Shown: in pieces, positions 49,521 through 60,102 of the stretch | Layout of the letters: every line of letters begins with the position of its first letter | Position numbering within the stretch: position 1 is the stretch's first letter | Assembly: GCA_947176375.1 (NCBI GenBank) | Contig: CAMWQM010000005.1 | Location: 22,959-86,958, forward strand | Source: an uncultured Helicobacteraceae bacterium | GTDB lineage: Bacteria; Campylobacterota; Campylobacteria; Campylobacterales; Helicobacteraceae | Reading direction: 5' to 3' | DNA: 64,000 bases | Position numbers and translations under genes: made by a program | Notes under the pieces: generated by a model | What the model saw: the letters and a program-made list of their open reading frames with translations, nothing else | What the model was told of the DNA's origin: nothing | The model's database searches: none

Positions 49521-50711
49521 CTACTCGCTTCGCAAGGTTGTCAGTGGATTGATTTTAGAAGCATTAAATGCTGGATAATAAGATGAAATAATCACTACTA
49601 AAATAGCTCCAAATATCGTCATAGTAATATCTAATGGCGATAGATAAAGCGGGAGCTTTGAGCTACCATAAACATCTGCTGGAAGCGATATTATAGGAAA
49701 TGTGCTTAATAAAACTAGCACGATAAAAGCAAGAACTAGCCCAAAGATTATTCCACTAAAACCTATCGTATTGCCAAGCCAAAAGAAAGTCTTTTTAATC
49801 TCCCTTTTGCTCACTCCAAGCGATAAAAGTAGAGCAATTTCGCGCCTCCTTGTCATTATCACCATCATAAGTGAGCTAATGATATTTAGTGCTGCCATTA
49901 TAATTATTAGCATTAGCACGATAAATAGAGCCCTTTTTTCCATAGCAATAGCACTAAAGAAATTACCATTTTGCTGCCACCAGCCCACAGCATTTACACC
50001 GCTAGGAATGGAATCTTTTATAGCTTTAATATCCTCCATAGGATTTAGTGAATAAATGTGGATTCCATCATATATATTACTTTTAAAACCTTTAACTTTC
50101 TGCAACATTTTAATATCCACATACATATAACTACTATCATAAGAATTAAGCCCAGAGCTAAAGCTTCCACTTATATCAAATCGCTTCATTTGTGGGATTA
50201 AGCTCATTCCACTTGCTTGAAGTTGTGTGAAAATTAATGTAGCTTTGGAATTTAGCGCGAGATTCGAATTTGCTAATAATTTCTCGCCCAAAACTATACT
50301 ATTTTCATTTAGGCTGCTAAATTTACCCTCTCTTAAGACCTTATTGATAGCCATTTCTTTATCCCACACTATACCATAAATCAGTCCAGCATTTAGATTC
50401 CCACCTACTTTTATGGCACCCTGTGAGCGAATATATGGGCTAAAAGAGAGATTAGGAAACTTAGATTCCAAATCTTTTAAAAGAGCAGAATCTACCTTGC
50501 CATAACTACTTGCAAAAAGTGTGATAGGATAATTCATAACAAACAATCTATCCTCAAAATGCTTTATCATTCCCTCCATTATCGCCATAGCCACTATTAG
50601 AACCATAACGCCAACGCCAACGCCAAGAAATGCTAAAATCGCAGTTATCGAAATAAAAGGCTGAGTTTTATCAAATCGCAAATACTTAAATATTAAGAAT
50701 CTAAAAAGCAA
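49521..50711 (-). CDS. LolC/LolE-type lipoprotein-releasing ABC permease
   Basis: A 396-residue permease with an N-terminal membrane segment, a large periplasmic domain (about 45-260) and three C-terminal segments ending DPLTTLRSE-like (NPLTTLRSE). The start FLIFKYLRFDKTQPFISI and FLGVGVGVMVLIVAMAIMEG are typical of LolC/E. It extracts outer-membrane lipoproteins from the inner membrane; Campylobacterota often have a single LolF-type permease. The ATPase partner is not adjacent. Followed by the autotransporter. Confidence 0.87.
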   Translation of the reverse strand: MLFRFLIFKYLRFDKTQPFISITAILAFLGVGVGVMVLIVAMAIMEGMIKHFEDRLFVMNYPITLFASSYGKVDSALLKDLESKFPNLSFSPYIRSQGAIKVGGNLNAGLIYGIVWDKEMAINKVLREGKFSSLNENSIVLGEKLLANSNLALNSKATLIFTQLQASGMSLIPQMKRFDISGSFSSGLNSYDSSYMYVDIKMLQKVKGFKSNIYDGIHIYSLNPMEDIKAIKDSIPSGVNAVGWWQQNGNFFSAIAMEKRALFIVLMLIIIMAALNIISSLMMVIMTRRREIALLLSLGVSKREIKKTFFWLGNTIGFSGIIFGLVLAFIVLVLLSTFPIISLPADVYGSSKLPLYLSPLDITMTIFGAILVVIISSYYPAFNASKINPLTTLRSE

Positions 50712-50778
50712 GTTATCCCCTAAAATAGCAATGATTAGATTTAAAATTGTATCGTAAATATTAGCATTTATTGAAAAA

Positions 50779-51600
50779 CTATTTTATCCTTAAATTATGC
50801 GTTAGGATTCTAAAGTCGATTCCATTGTAATAAATTAGTGTTATGCCAAATTTTTGAGCATATTTTAGTATCATAAAACTAGGCTTTTTATTTGATACTA
50901 TAAAAGTTATTCTATTTAAAATAATTATTTTTAATATATCAATATCAAGGTTGCAATCAAGTAGAATCATAGAATCTAGCAAATCGTTCCCTAGTAATCC
51001 TATTTGATTTTCATCTCCTTGCTCTTTAATTTTTACTTGTATTGCTTTGCCAATAAGTTTATAAATCATTGCTTTAGCACTGCATTCTTGCATTTCTAAA
51101 ATATTGTGATTATTTTGCAAATTTTCTAAATCTTGCTTAAGTAGAATCCTAGAGCTTAAAATCTCACTTTTTTGGCTAAAAAATGATGAAATTTCTTGCA
51201 ATTTATTTGCACTAATGCTAAACCTACTTGCATTAAATGGGATAATGATATTTGTGCTAGAAGTTTTATTATCATTTAGCATAATCGATTCACAGCTTTG
51301 AATAATATTTTTTTGCTCCAGCCTAAAAAGTGCCTCTTGTTTTGATAAAGCCGTTTTAGCAAAAATAACATTATCACTCACATTTATTTTAGTAATATCA
51401 ATATTAAAGCTTTTAAAATATCCTAAAGCCAAAGATTCTAGATTAGAATCTAGTGCTATAAAACCAATTTCAAAATAATCATTTAGATTAATTTTAATTT
51501 CAATATCATTATAAAAGTTCTCCTCAACCTCAAAAAAATCATTCTCTACCTTGCTAAATGTCGAATTTTTTAGCGCTATAACTGCTATATTTTTTTTCAT
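50779..51600 (-). CDS. Divergent FdhD-like protein
   Basis: A 273-residue protein I place by pattern only. NLESLALGYFKSFNID near the start resembles the FdhD LxxLaxGFL segment. FVSNKKPSFMILKYAQKFGITLIYYNG (shortened: FIVSNKKPSFMILKYAQKFG) and the end DFRILTH resemble the FdhD C-terminus (SRxxPTxLAxExAxxxGxTLI...). FdhD is the sulfurtransferase that activates formate dehydrogenase. The CxxC catalytic loop and the RHNA motif are not seen; CSAKAM stands near the latter. It may be an inactive or repurposed relative. Single gene. Confidence 0.5.
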   Translation of the reverse strand: MKKNIAVIALKNSTFSKVENDFFEVEENFYNDIEIKINLNDYFEIGFIALDSNLESLALGYFKSFNIDITKINVSDNVIFAKTALSKQEALFRLEQKNIIQSCESIMLNDNKTSSTNIIIPFNASRFSISANKLQEISSFFSQKSEILSSRILLKQDLENLQNNHNILEMQECSAKAMIYKLIGKAIQVKIKEQGDENQIGLLGNDLLDSMILLDCNLDIDILKIIILNRITFIVSNKKPSFMILKYAQKFGITLIYYNGIDFRILTHNLRIK

Positions 51601-51689
51601 AATTCTTTCTTTTTTGGATTTTATGTTTTAATTTTATCAAATATAAAACTTACAAAAAATAAATCATCTTTTAAGTAAAAATTTAATAG

Positions 51690-52460
<771 letters not shown>

Positions 52461-52487
52461 TTTTAAAATATTTAGGAGTAAAAAATT

Positions 52488-52706
52488 ATGGAAAGAATAG
52501 AAGAAATTTTAGAAAAAGCGTTAAATAAAATGGATAACGATAGATATAAGCTATCTTGTTTTGTTTTTGCAAGAGTTAAAGAGCTAAGCAATGGAGCTGA
52601 GCCATTAGTCAAGATGGATACCACTCACTATAAATTATCAGATATTGCTCTAAAAGAAATAGCGGAAGGCAAGATTAATATAGATAAGATTGTCAATATA
52701 GACTAA
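52488..52706 (+). CDS. rpoZ: RNA polymerase omega subunit
   Basis: A 72-residue protein with the RpoZ core DRYKLSCFVFARVKEL and IALKEIAEGKI. It helps assemble beta' and forms part of a ppGpp site in other bacteria. TTAGGAG lies before the ATG. It lies 15 bases before spoT, linking the subunit with the alarmone enzyme. Confidence 0.93.
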   Translation: MERIEEILEKALNKMDNDRYKLSCFVFARVKELSNGAEPLVKMDTTHYKLSDIALKEIAEGKINIDKIVNID

Positions 52707-52721
52707 TATGTTGGATTTTTA

Positions 52722-54899
52722 ATGGCGGAATCTTTAAGTTTATTTGCATCATTTAATGATATTAACACTATTGATAAAGCCACAGAACGACTGGAACACA
52801 TATTATTTCACTCTATGAGCCCAAAAGTTAGAAATGCACTGAATTCCTGTATAGCTGCACACGAAGGGCAGGTTAGAAAAAGTGGGATTCCCTATGCTGT
52901 GCACCCCATTTTAGTATCGTGCATTGTTGCATATTATGGTGGCGAAGAATCTATGATTTGTGCAGCATTATTGCACGATGTCGTAGAGGATACAGACTAT
53001 GATATAGATTGGATAAAAGATGAATTTGGCTCTGATGTAGCATCTTTAGTAGATTCTTTAACTAAAATTGTTGATATTAGAAAAGAAGAATTCCCATCGA
53101 ATCACGATACAAATGAAAAACTTGTAGCTGCAGCACTTTCATTTCGCAAAATGTTACTTGCTTCAATCAAAGATATTCGTGCTCTTGTGATAAAAATAAG
53201 CGATAGAATGCACAATATGCTAACACTCGATGTCCTGCCAGAGTATAAACAAAGGAGAATTGCAGAAGAGACGCTAGTGGTTTATGCACCGATAGCCCAT
53301 AGACTTGGAATTTCATCTATTAAAAATGAGCTTGAAGATAAGAGTTTTTATTATATTTTTCGCAATGACTACAATAAAATCAATAATTATCTAAAAGATA
53401 ATCGCCAAAATCTAGTGTTAAAACTAAATAATTTCATTGCTAAGATCTCATCTTTGCTTATGCAAGAGGGCTTTATGGAATCTGATTTTAGGATTGAGAG
53501 CCGCATTAAACGACCATATTCGATTTTTCTAAAAATGCAAAAAAAAGGCATTAGCATTGATGAAATATTAGATTTACTCGCCATTAGGATAATCGTAAAT
53601 AATGAAATTGACTGCTACAAAGTGCTAGGTATCGTGCATTTACACCTAAAACCGATAGTCTCAAGATTCAAAGATTATATTGCATTACCAAAAGAAAATG
53701 GGTATCAAACTATACACACTAGCGTTTTTGACGAATCTTCTATCTTTGAAGTGCAGATTCGAACAATTAAAATGCACAATTCTGCAGAGTTTGGTATAGC
53801 AGCACATTGGAAATACAAAAACACCGGAATGATGCCATCAACTGAATGGATAAGTAATCTTCAATATCAAGACAACAATAGCAATATTGAGGAATTTTAT
53901 GAGTTAGCAAAAAATGATTTATACAAAGAGGATATTATCGTTTTTTCTCCTGCAGGAGACACATATACTCTGCCTGTTGGAGCGGTGGCGCTAGACTTTG
54001 CCTATGCGGTACATACAGAGTTAGGCAGCTATGCAAAAGAAGTATATATTAACAATCTCAAATCCTCGCTTCTTACGATACTAAAAAGTGGTGACATTGT
54101 AAGAATAATCACTGGCTCAAACTTAGAGCCAAAATGCACTTGGATTGATGCTGTTAAAACCTCTCGTGCAAAAAGTGCGCTAAAATTGCAATGTGCGCTA
54201 AAAATAAAAGAGATAGAGCAAAAAAGTGCAATCAATATTCTCTCAACGATATTTTTCGAACAGAATTTGAATGCAGTTGAAACATTTGTCAAGGAAAATA
54301 ACCTAATAAATCAGATTCCAAAAGCCACAAAAGATTTAGACTTTTTGATTGATATAAAAAATAGAATTAAAAATAGCCTAAAAAATAATGTCAATTTTCT
54401 ATCTAAAATCCGCCTTGATAGGCTAAAACTAAAAAGACAAGAATTTGATAATCTAATAATTTATTCAAATCACACGATTTCTGAGACTTTATTTGATTAT
54501 TGTTGCCACCCAAAGCATAATGATGAGATTCTAGCAATCAAAAATGGTTCTAAAGTTTTTATCCATCATAAGCTTTGCGAAAGGGCATTTTTAGAAGTTA
54601 ATGATGGAGCTAGAATGGTATATGTCGATTGGAAAGAAGACAAAAATAGCTCTTATAAGGTTATTGTCGCATTAGAAGATAAAAAAGGCACTCTAGCAAC
54701 TTTTCTAAACACTATATTAAAATATGATTGCAATGTAATTGGAATCTCATATAGCGGATATAAAAGTCAGTTTATGACTACTTGCGAGATTATATTTGAA
54801 ACTCCGCTAAAAGATATAAAATCTCTAAAAGAAATATTAATGAAAAATTATAAAATTATTGATTTCTTTGGGCTAAAAGACGCCTATATTCAAAAATAA
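52722..54899 (+). CDS. spoT: Bifunctional (p)ppGpp synthetase/hydrolase
   Basis: The single Rel/SpoT protein of Campylobacterota. The HD hydrolase domain (about 40-200) has LLHDVVEDTDYD and KISDRMHNM; the synthetase domain (about 240-370) has RIKRPYSIFLKMQKKG and ALPKENGYQTIHT; TGS (about 390-450) has VFSPAGDTYTLPVGAVALDFAYAVH; an ACT domain ends the chain. 725 residues. Both active sites look intact. Confidence 0.95.
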   Translation: MAESLSLFASFNDINTIDKATERLEHILFHSMSPKVRNALNSCIAAHEGQVRKSGIPYAVHPILVSCIVAYYGGEESMICAALLHDVVEDTDYDIDWIKDEFGSDVASLVDSLTKIVDIRKEEFPSNHDTNEKLVAAALSFRKMLLASIKDIRALVIKISDRMHNMLTLDVLPEYKQRRIAEETLVVYAPIAHRLGISSIKNELEDKSFYYIFRNDYNKINNYLKDNRQNLVLKLNNFIAKISSLLMQEGFMESDFRIESRIKRPYSIFLKMQKKGISIDEILDLLAIRIIVNNEIDCYKVLGIVHLHLKPIVSRFKDYIALPKENGYQTIHTSVFDESSIFEVQIRTIKMHNSAEFGIAAHWKYKNTGMMPSTEWISNLQYQDNNSNIEEFYELAKNDLYKEDIIVFSPAGDTYTLPVGAVALDFAYAVHTELGSYAKEVYINNLKSSLLTILKSGDIVRIITGSNLEPKCTWIDAVKTSRAKSALKLQCALKIKEIEQKSAINILSTIFFEQNLNAVETFVKENNLINQIPKATKDLDFLIDIKNRIKNSLKNNVNFLSKIRLDRLKLKRQEFDNLIIYSNHTISETLFDYCCHPKHNDEILAIKNGSKVFIHHKLCERAFLEVNDGARMVYVDWKEDKNSSYKVIVALEDKKGTLATFLNTILKYDCNVIGISYSGYKSQFMTTCEIIFETPLKDIKSLKEILMKNYKIIDFFGLKDAYIQK

Positions 54900-54911
54900 G
54901 AGGAAAAAATC

Positions 54912-56138
54912 GTGATAGATGATAAAAATTTAGAATCTAAAGTAGAAGAAGCATTAAGTGAGATACAAAGAGGAACTAGCGAAATTATCGGGCTTTCTTA
55001 TATAAAAGAATTGGTTTATAACTTTTATAAATTTAACAAAAGATTTATAGTAAAAGCTGGCTTTGACCCAACAGCACCAGATTTACATCTAGGGCACACG
55101 GTGTTACTTCAAAAACTAGCTACTTTTCAAAAATATGGCGGTAATATAAAATTTCTAATAGGTGATTTTACGGGAATGATAGGTGACCCAAGCGGAAAAA
55201 GCGAAACTAGAAAACCACTTAGTAGAGAACAGATTCTAAAAAATGCAAAGACTTATGAAGAGCAGGTTTTTAAGATTTTAGATTCTACTTATACTGAAGT
55301 TTGTTTTAACTCAAAATGGTTAGGAGAGCTTGGAAGTGATGGAATACTAAAGCTTACTTCTAAATTTTCTGTTGCAAGAATGCTAGAACGAGATGATTTT
55401 TCCAAACGATACAAGGAGAATCTTCCTATAAGTATTGTTGAATTTATGTATCCATTACTTCAAGGCTATGATAGTGTCGCGCTAAATTGTGATATAGAAT
55501 GTGGAGGAAATGACCAAAAATTCAATCTTTTAGTAGGTAGAAATTTACAGCGGAGCTATGGCTTAAATAAAGAGCAATCTGTGCTTATGGTGCCTCTATT
55601 AGAAGGACTTGATGGGGTAAATAAAATGAGTAAGAGCCTAAATAACTACATAGGCATAACAGAATCTCCAAATGAAATGTATGCTAAAACTATGAGCATA
55701 TCAGATGAGATTATGTGGCGTTATTATGAGCTTTTAAGTAGCATTAGCCTAAAGGAATTAAATGAGCTTAAAAAAGGTGTAGAAATCAACTCTCTTCATC
55801 CAAAGAAAGTAAAAGAGCAGTTAGCTTTTGAGCTAACTTCCCGCTATCATGGGGAAAATAGCACAAAACAAGCACAAGAAAACTTTAATAATATTTTTAG
55901 CAAAAATGGGATTCCAAATGATATGACAGAGTTTTATGCGAAATCTAATTCTTGGATTTGTAAAGTTTTAGTAGATAGCAAGATTTTGAAGTCAAGCTCG
56001 GAGGCTAGGCGAGATATTAGAGCAGGTGCATTAAAGATTAATGGAGAAAAAATGACTGATGAAAACTTTAAGCTTAATTCTGGTATATATGTCTTACAAA
56101 TTGGTAAAAGAAAATTTTTGAAAGCAATAATAAAATGA
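54912..56138 (+). CDS. tyrS: Tyrosyl-tRNA synthetase
   Basis: Class I synthetase for tyrosine. AGFDPTAPDLHLGHTVLLQ (HIGH-type LHLGH) and KMSKSLNNYIG (KMSKS) are present, with a C-terminal S4 domain (SSSEARRDIRAGALKING). 408 residues. The GTG start has GAGGAA before it. Its stop overlaps the next gene (ATGA). Confidence 0.96.
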   Translation: MIDDKNLESKVEEALSEIQRGTSEIIGLSYIKELVYNFYKFNKRFIVKAGFDPTAPDLHLGHTVLLQKLATFQKYGGNIKFLIGDFTGMIGDPSGKSETRKPLSREQILKNAKTYEEQVFKILDSTYTEVCFNSKWLGELGSDGILKLTSKFSVARMLERDDFSKRYKENLPISIVEFMYPLLQGYDSVALNCDIECGGNDQKFNLLVGRNLQRSYGLNKEQSVLMVPLLEGLDGVNKMSKSLNNYIGITESPNEMYAKTMSISDEIMWRYYELLSSISLKELNELKKGVEINSLHPKKVKEQLAFELTSRYHGENSTKQAQENFNNIFSKNGIPNDMTEFYAKSNSWICKVLVDSKILKSSSEARRDIRAGALKINGEKMTDENFKLNSGIYVLQIGKRKFLKAIIK

Positions 56139-57229
56139 AAACAAATATGTTAAAATCACTCAAAATTGGAAAATACACTATCAAATATCCCATTATACAA
56201 GGTGGAATGGGAGTTGGAATTAGCTGGAATGAACTTGCTGGAAATGTATCACTTCAAGGTGCATTAGGGACTATTAGTTGCGTTGGGACAGGATATTATA
56301 AAAAAATGCAATTTGCAGAAAAAATAATTCGCTCAAAGCCATTTGAAGCTGTAAATTTCTACTCCAAAAACGCTTTAAATGAAATTTTTAAAAATGCTAG
56401 AAAAATATGTGGTGATTTACCACTAGCAGCAAATATTTTATATGCAATAAATGAATATGGAAGAGTTGTAAAAGATGCTTGTGAGGCGGGTGCAAATATT
56501 ATAATCACAGGAGCAGGACTTCCTACAAATATGCCAGAATTCACAAAAAACTTCCCAGATGTAGCACTAATACCCATAGTTTCTTCGGCTAAAGCATTAA
56601 GAATAATTTGTGAGCGTTGGAAAAAAAGATATAATAAGATTCCAGATGCGGTAATTGTGGAAGGACCACTTAGTGGTGGGCATCAAGGTTTTAAATATGA
56701 AGATTGTTTTAAAGAAGAGTTTCAATTAGAAAATATCGTGCCTGAAGTGGTGAAAGAAACAAAACAATATGGAAACATCCCTGTTATTGCAGCAGGTGGA
56801 ATCTGGGATAAAGATGATATAGATAAATTTATTGCTCTTGGTGCTAGTGGTGTGCAAATGGCTACTAGATTCCTAGGCACTTTTGAATGCGATGCAGAAA
56901 TTTATAACGAAATTATGCCAAAGATAAAAAAAGAAGATATTAGGCTAATTAAATCTCCTGTTGGCTATCCTGCAAGAGCTATTGATATTGGAATCTTAAA
57001 AGCTATGAGAGATGGAAATGCTCCTAAAATTTCTTGTGTTAGTAATTGTGTTGCTCCTTGCCACAGAGGAATTGAAGCTAAAAAAGTTGGCTATTGTATC
57101 GCAGATAGGCTAGGTGATGCAAATAATGGAAATATGGAGACAGGATTATATTTTACAGGTGCTAATGGATATAGGATTGATAAAATAATAAGTGTTAAAG
57201 ACCTCATTAGTGAGCTAGTTGGGAAATAA
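56135..57229 (+). CDS. Nitronate monooxygenase family protein
   Basis: A 364-residue FMN TIM-barrel protein: YPIIQGGMGVGISWNELAG, ANILYAINEY, ITGAGLPTNMP, GPLSGGHQG and PVIAAGGIWDKDDI with GASGVQMATRFLGT. The family oxidises nitronates or acts as an enoyl-reductase relative (FabK); the Cys-rich tail (ISCVSNCVAPCHRG) is typical of the Helicobacter-type member. Its place after tyrS is conserved in H. pylori. Physiological substrate uncertain. Confidence 0.85.
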   Translation: MKTNMLKSLKIGKYTIKYPIIQGGMGVGISWNELAGNVSLQGALGTISCVGTGYYKKMQFAEKIIRSKPFEAVNFYSKNALNEIFKNARKICGDLPLAANILYAINEYGRVVKDACEAGANIIITGAGLPTNMPEFTKNFPDVALIPIVSSAKALRIICERWKKRYNKIPDAVIVEGPLSGGHQGFKYEDCFKEEFQLENIVPEVVKETKQYGNIPVIAAGGIWDKDDIDKFIALGASGVQMATRFLGTFECDAEIYNEIMPKIKKEDIRLIKSPVGYPARAIDIGILKAMRDGNAPKISCVSNCVAPCHRGIEAKKVGYCIADRLGDANNGNMETGLYFTGANGYRIDKIISVKDLISELVGK

Positions 57230-57230
57230 A

Positions 57231-58457
57231 TTGCGAGTATTTCTCTTTCTTTTATTGCCATTTTTGGTATTTGCCTCACACCTAAAAATAATCTCTATAA
57301 AAGGAACTAATAGTGAAGTGCAAGTGCAATTTAATAATTCTATAAAAGAAAAAGATTTTAGCAAATATTCTATAAATAGTGGAATCTACTATGATATAAA
57401 AGCAGAATTAGCAGTCTCTAAAGAAACCTTTAAACTGGGCAAAAATTCTATCAAAATCGCTCCAAATACAAAAACAATCACAAGAATAGTCATAGAAACA
57501 AAAGAATCTGAAAATCTATATTTTAATATTAATAACAAAAGACTCACTTTAAGCTTTAAAAATAATTCTGCGACCAAAATAGATTCTAATAAGACAAATG
57601 CAAATAATTTAGAATCTAGCAATTTAAATATTGCAAATCTATTTAATTCACTAGATTTAAAAAGTATCAATCCTTCAAATAAACAAGATTCTACAAAAAT
57701 AAAAGATTCCACCCAACAAACAGATTCCACATTAAAGTCTGCAGCACAGAATAACACACAAACAAATAATAATAAAAATAAAATAATAGTTCTAGACCCA
57801 GGACATGGGGGAAAAGATTGTGGGGCTTCTGTCGGAAAAATATGTGAAAAGACAATCACACTAAATATTAGCAAAAAAACAGCAGAGATACTAAAATCTC
57901 GCGGATATGCGGTTTATACCACAAGAAATTCTGATAAATACATAAGCCTAACTGATAGAACAAAAATGGCAAATGATAAAAATGCTGATGTTTTCATTTC
58001 AATCCACGCAAATGCACTAGATAAAAAATCCAAAAATTACAAATCCGCAAATGGTATTGAGACATATTTTCTCTCCACAGCAAGAAGTGAACGGGCAAAA
58101 AAAGTCGCTGAATTAGAAAATAAAGATGATATTGAAGTTATGAATTATTTCTCAAAATTATCTTTTTTAAACTCTATTAATTCTCAGCGCCTACTTGCTT
58201 CAAACAAGCTTGCTATTGATATTCAAGGAGGTATGCTAATGAATGCTAGAAATTTGCATAAAGGTGTGATTGATGGTGGTGTTAGAGAGGGACCATTTTG
58301 GGTTTTGGCTGGAGCACTTATGCCTTCTATTCTAATTGAAGTTGGCTATATGACAAACGCATTAGAGCTCACAAGAATGCAGACAAAAGAGTATCAAAAT
58401 GCTATAGCAAGCGGAATTGCAGATGGTATAGACGGATATTTTTTAAAAAATTTTTAA
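57231..58457 (+). CDS. amiA: N-acetylmuramoyl-L-alanine amidase
   Basis: Cuts the amide bond between MurNAc and the stem peptide for cell separation and, in Helicobacter, the coccoid transition. Signal peptide (about 1-18), N-terminal AMIN-like domain, a low-complexity linker (about 105-180) rich in DS, ES and N, then an Amidase_3 domain with VLDPGHGGKDCGA, ISIHANAL and ILIEVGYMTN (zinc ligands His, Glu, His). I chose the TTG at 57231, one base after the previous stop; a TTG at 57219 is alternative. 408 residues. Confidence 0.9.
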   Translation: MRVFLFLLLPFLVFASHLKIISIKGTNSEVQVQFNNSIKEKDFSKYSINSGIYYDIKAELAVSKETFKLGKNSIKIAPNTKTITRIVIETKESENLYFNINNKRLTLSFKNNSATKIDSNKTNANNLESSNLNIANLFNSLDLKSINPSNKQDSTKIKDSTQQTDSTLKSAAQNNTQTNNNKNKIIVLDPGHGGKDCGASVGKICEKTITLNISKKTAEILKSRGYAVYTTRNSDKYISLTDRTKMANDKNADVFISIHANALDKKSKNYKSANGIETYFLSTARSERAKKVAELENKDDIEVMNYFSKLSFLNSINSQRLLASNKLAIDIQGGMLMNARNLHKGVIDGGVREGPFWVLAGALMPSILIEVGYMTNALELTRMQTKEYQNAIASGIADGIDGYFLKNF

Positions 58458-58466
58458 TTTATAGGA

Positions 58467-59291
58467 ATGGGCATGACAAGAACAAAGCTTGAGATGATTT
58501 TTTCATTAATATTTTTCTTTTTCTCTTCATTTTTTTTTATAACAATCATAACTTCTAGCCTATTTAACAATTTTGAGAATTTTTTATTTATCACACTTAA
58601 GCCAAATGGTTTTTTTATAACATTAAGTAGAATCTTGCTATTTGTAGGGCTCTCACTAGCCTTTTATTTATTTTTTACAAAGCATAAATCAAAAAAATAT
58701 AAGCGATTCAATCTTTTTGGAATTGGCATTTTTGCCATTCTTTTTTGCTTAAGCATTATTTCTAGTAGCAATAATAACGAATTAAACAATGTCATAAATC
58801 TATATGAACAAAAAGAAGACTACATAATTGTAGAAAATATCAAAAAGCTAGTGATTGATAGCATAATTTTTGTGTGTTTTATTTTTTTTCCACTTCTTAG
58901 CTACTTTTATAAGAAGCGAATCTATGATAGCTATTTTTACAAAACTTATATACAAAGTATTTCACCATCACTAAATACTAGCATAATATTTTTATTTGGT
59001 TATACAATAGATTCCTATTCATTTACTAGAATCTCATCAATTATTGATGCAGCTTTGGCATTTTTTTGCATAATATTATTTTTAAGAATAGCGCTAAATT
59101 TAAAAAACACTATTAGTTTTTTTACGATTATAAATTTTTTAGTTTTGGTTGTTGGATTTATCATTTTTCTATCATCTTATAATTTGTTAAGTCAGGGAAA
59201 TCTTTATTATGCAAGTATATTTTTTTACTCAATTGGGCTTTTATATTGGTTTTTAAATATTTCAATAAAACTAAGAAATAATGCTAAATAA
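58467..59291 (+). CDS. Polytopic membrane protein of unknown function
   Basis: A 274-residue protein with about seven or eight hydrophobic segments and a charged loop around residues 95-130 (NELNNVINLYEQKEDY). No family recognised. It overlaps pncC by 11 bases and follows amiA after 9, so it is in the same operon. It carries few AGATTCT words, unlike its neighbours. Confidence 0.75.
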   Translation: MGMTRTKLEMIFSLIFFFFSSFFFITIITSSLFNNFENFLFITLKPNGFFITLSRILLFVGLSLAFYLFFTKHKSKKYKRFNLFGIGIFAILFCLSIISSSNNNELNNVINLYEQKEDYIIVENIKKLVIDSIIFVCFIFFPLLSYFYKKRIYDSYFYKTYIQSISPSLNTSIIFLFGYTIDSYSFTRISSIIDAALAFFCIILFLRIALNLKNTISFFTIINFLVLVVGFIIFLSSYNLLSQGNLYYASIFFYSIGLLYWFLNISIKLRNNAK

Positions 59292-59772
59292 AAATTTAGA
59301 ATTAATTATAAAATTTCTACAAAAAAATAAACAAAATATTGCAATAGTAGAATCTTGCACAGGCGGTTTGCTAAACTATCAATTTAGCAGGATAAGCGGT
59401 GCTTCAAGCGTGTATCGCGGAGGAATAATAAGCTATCAAAGTGAAATAAAAAGTAAGATTCTAGGAATAGAAGAATCTATCATACAAAAGCATAGTCCTT
59501 ATAGTTTTATCGTGCTAGATTTAATGCTAAAAGGTGTGATAGAGAAATTAGATTCCACTTTTGCTATCGCTACAAGTGGTATTGCAGGACCAAATGGTGG
59601 AACAAAGGATAACAAAGTAGGTTCTATATATATAGGAATTCAAAAAAGAGGAAGTGAAAGCATAATGACAAAGGAAATTTTTAGCGGAGAGCGGGAACAA
59701 ATACAAGGAGAAGCCACAAACTACGCAATAAATTTTTTCGCTAAGCATTTCGTGCCTAAATATTTTAATTAA
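59281..59772 (+). CDS. pncC: Nicotinamide-nucleotide amidohydrolase (CinA C-terminal type)
   Basis: Deamidates NMN to nicotinate mononucleotide in NAD salvage. IAIVESCTGGLLNYQFSRI and GGIISYQSEIKSKILGI with ATSGIAGPNGGTKDNKVG are the CinA-C blocks. 163 residues, the stand-alone form. It ends the operon begun at pyrH or amiA. Confidence 0.9.
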   Translation: MLNKNLELIIKFLQKNKQNIAIVESCTGGLLNYQFSRISGASSVYRGGIISYQSEIKSKILGIEESIIQKHSPYSFIVLDLMLKGVIEKLDSTFAIATSGIAGPNGGTKDNKVGSIYIGIQKRGSESIMTKEIFSGEREQIQGEATNYAINFFAKHFVPKYFN

Positions 59773-60102
59773 ATTAAATTTATTTTTAGTTGCTAAGATT
59801 AAAGCAAATCACTTGAATTAATTAAAAAATCTTCTATAAGATGGCAAAATGCTTATCATTACTCTACTTGCTCTTTATTAAGATTATAAATTTTTCATAT
59901 TTTTATAAATATTTATCTATCTACAAAAACTCTTTTTTATATTTTAGATTTCTACTAATAATTATGCTTAATTTATTATCTTAGTTCTGTTAGCAATAAA
60001 AGCTTGATAAATAGAAACTATATGCACGACTTAGACTTAAATTTACATAAACTTTAAGATATTAATAATATTTTATTTTTAGATTCTAATATGGTTTTTA
60101 TA
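59773..60102. other. Intergenic region, no feature seen
   Basis: 330 AT-rich bases between converging genes (pncC and coaE). No terminator hairpin with a T run, no RNA gene and no decayed protein could be recognised. One AGATTCT occurs near 60080. Confidence 0.35.
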
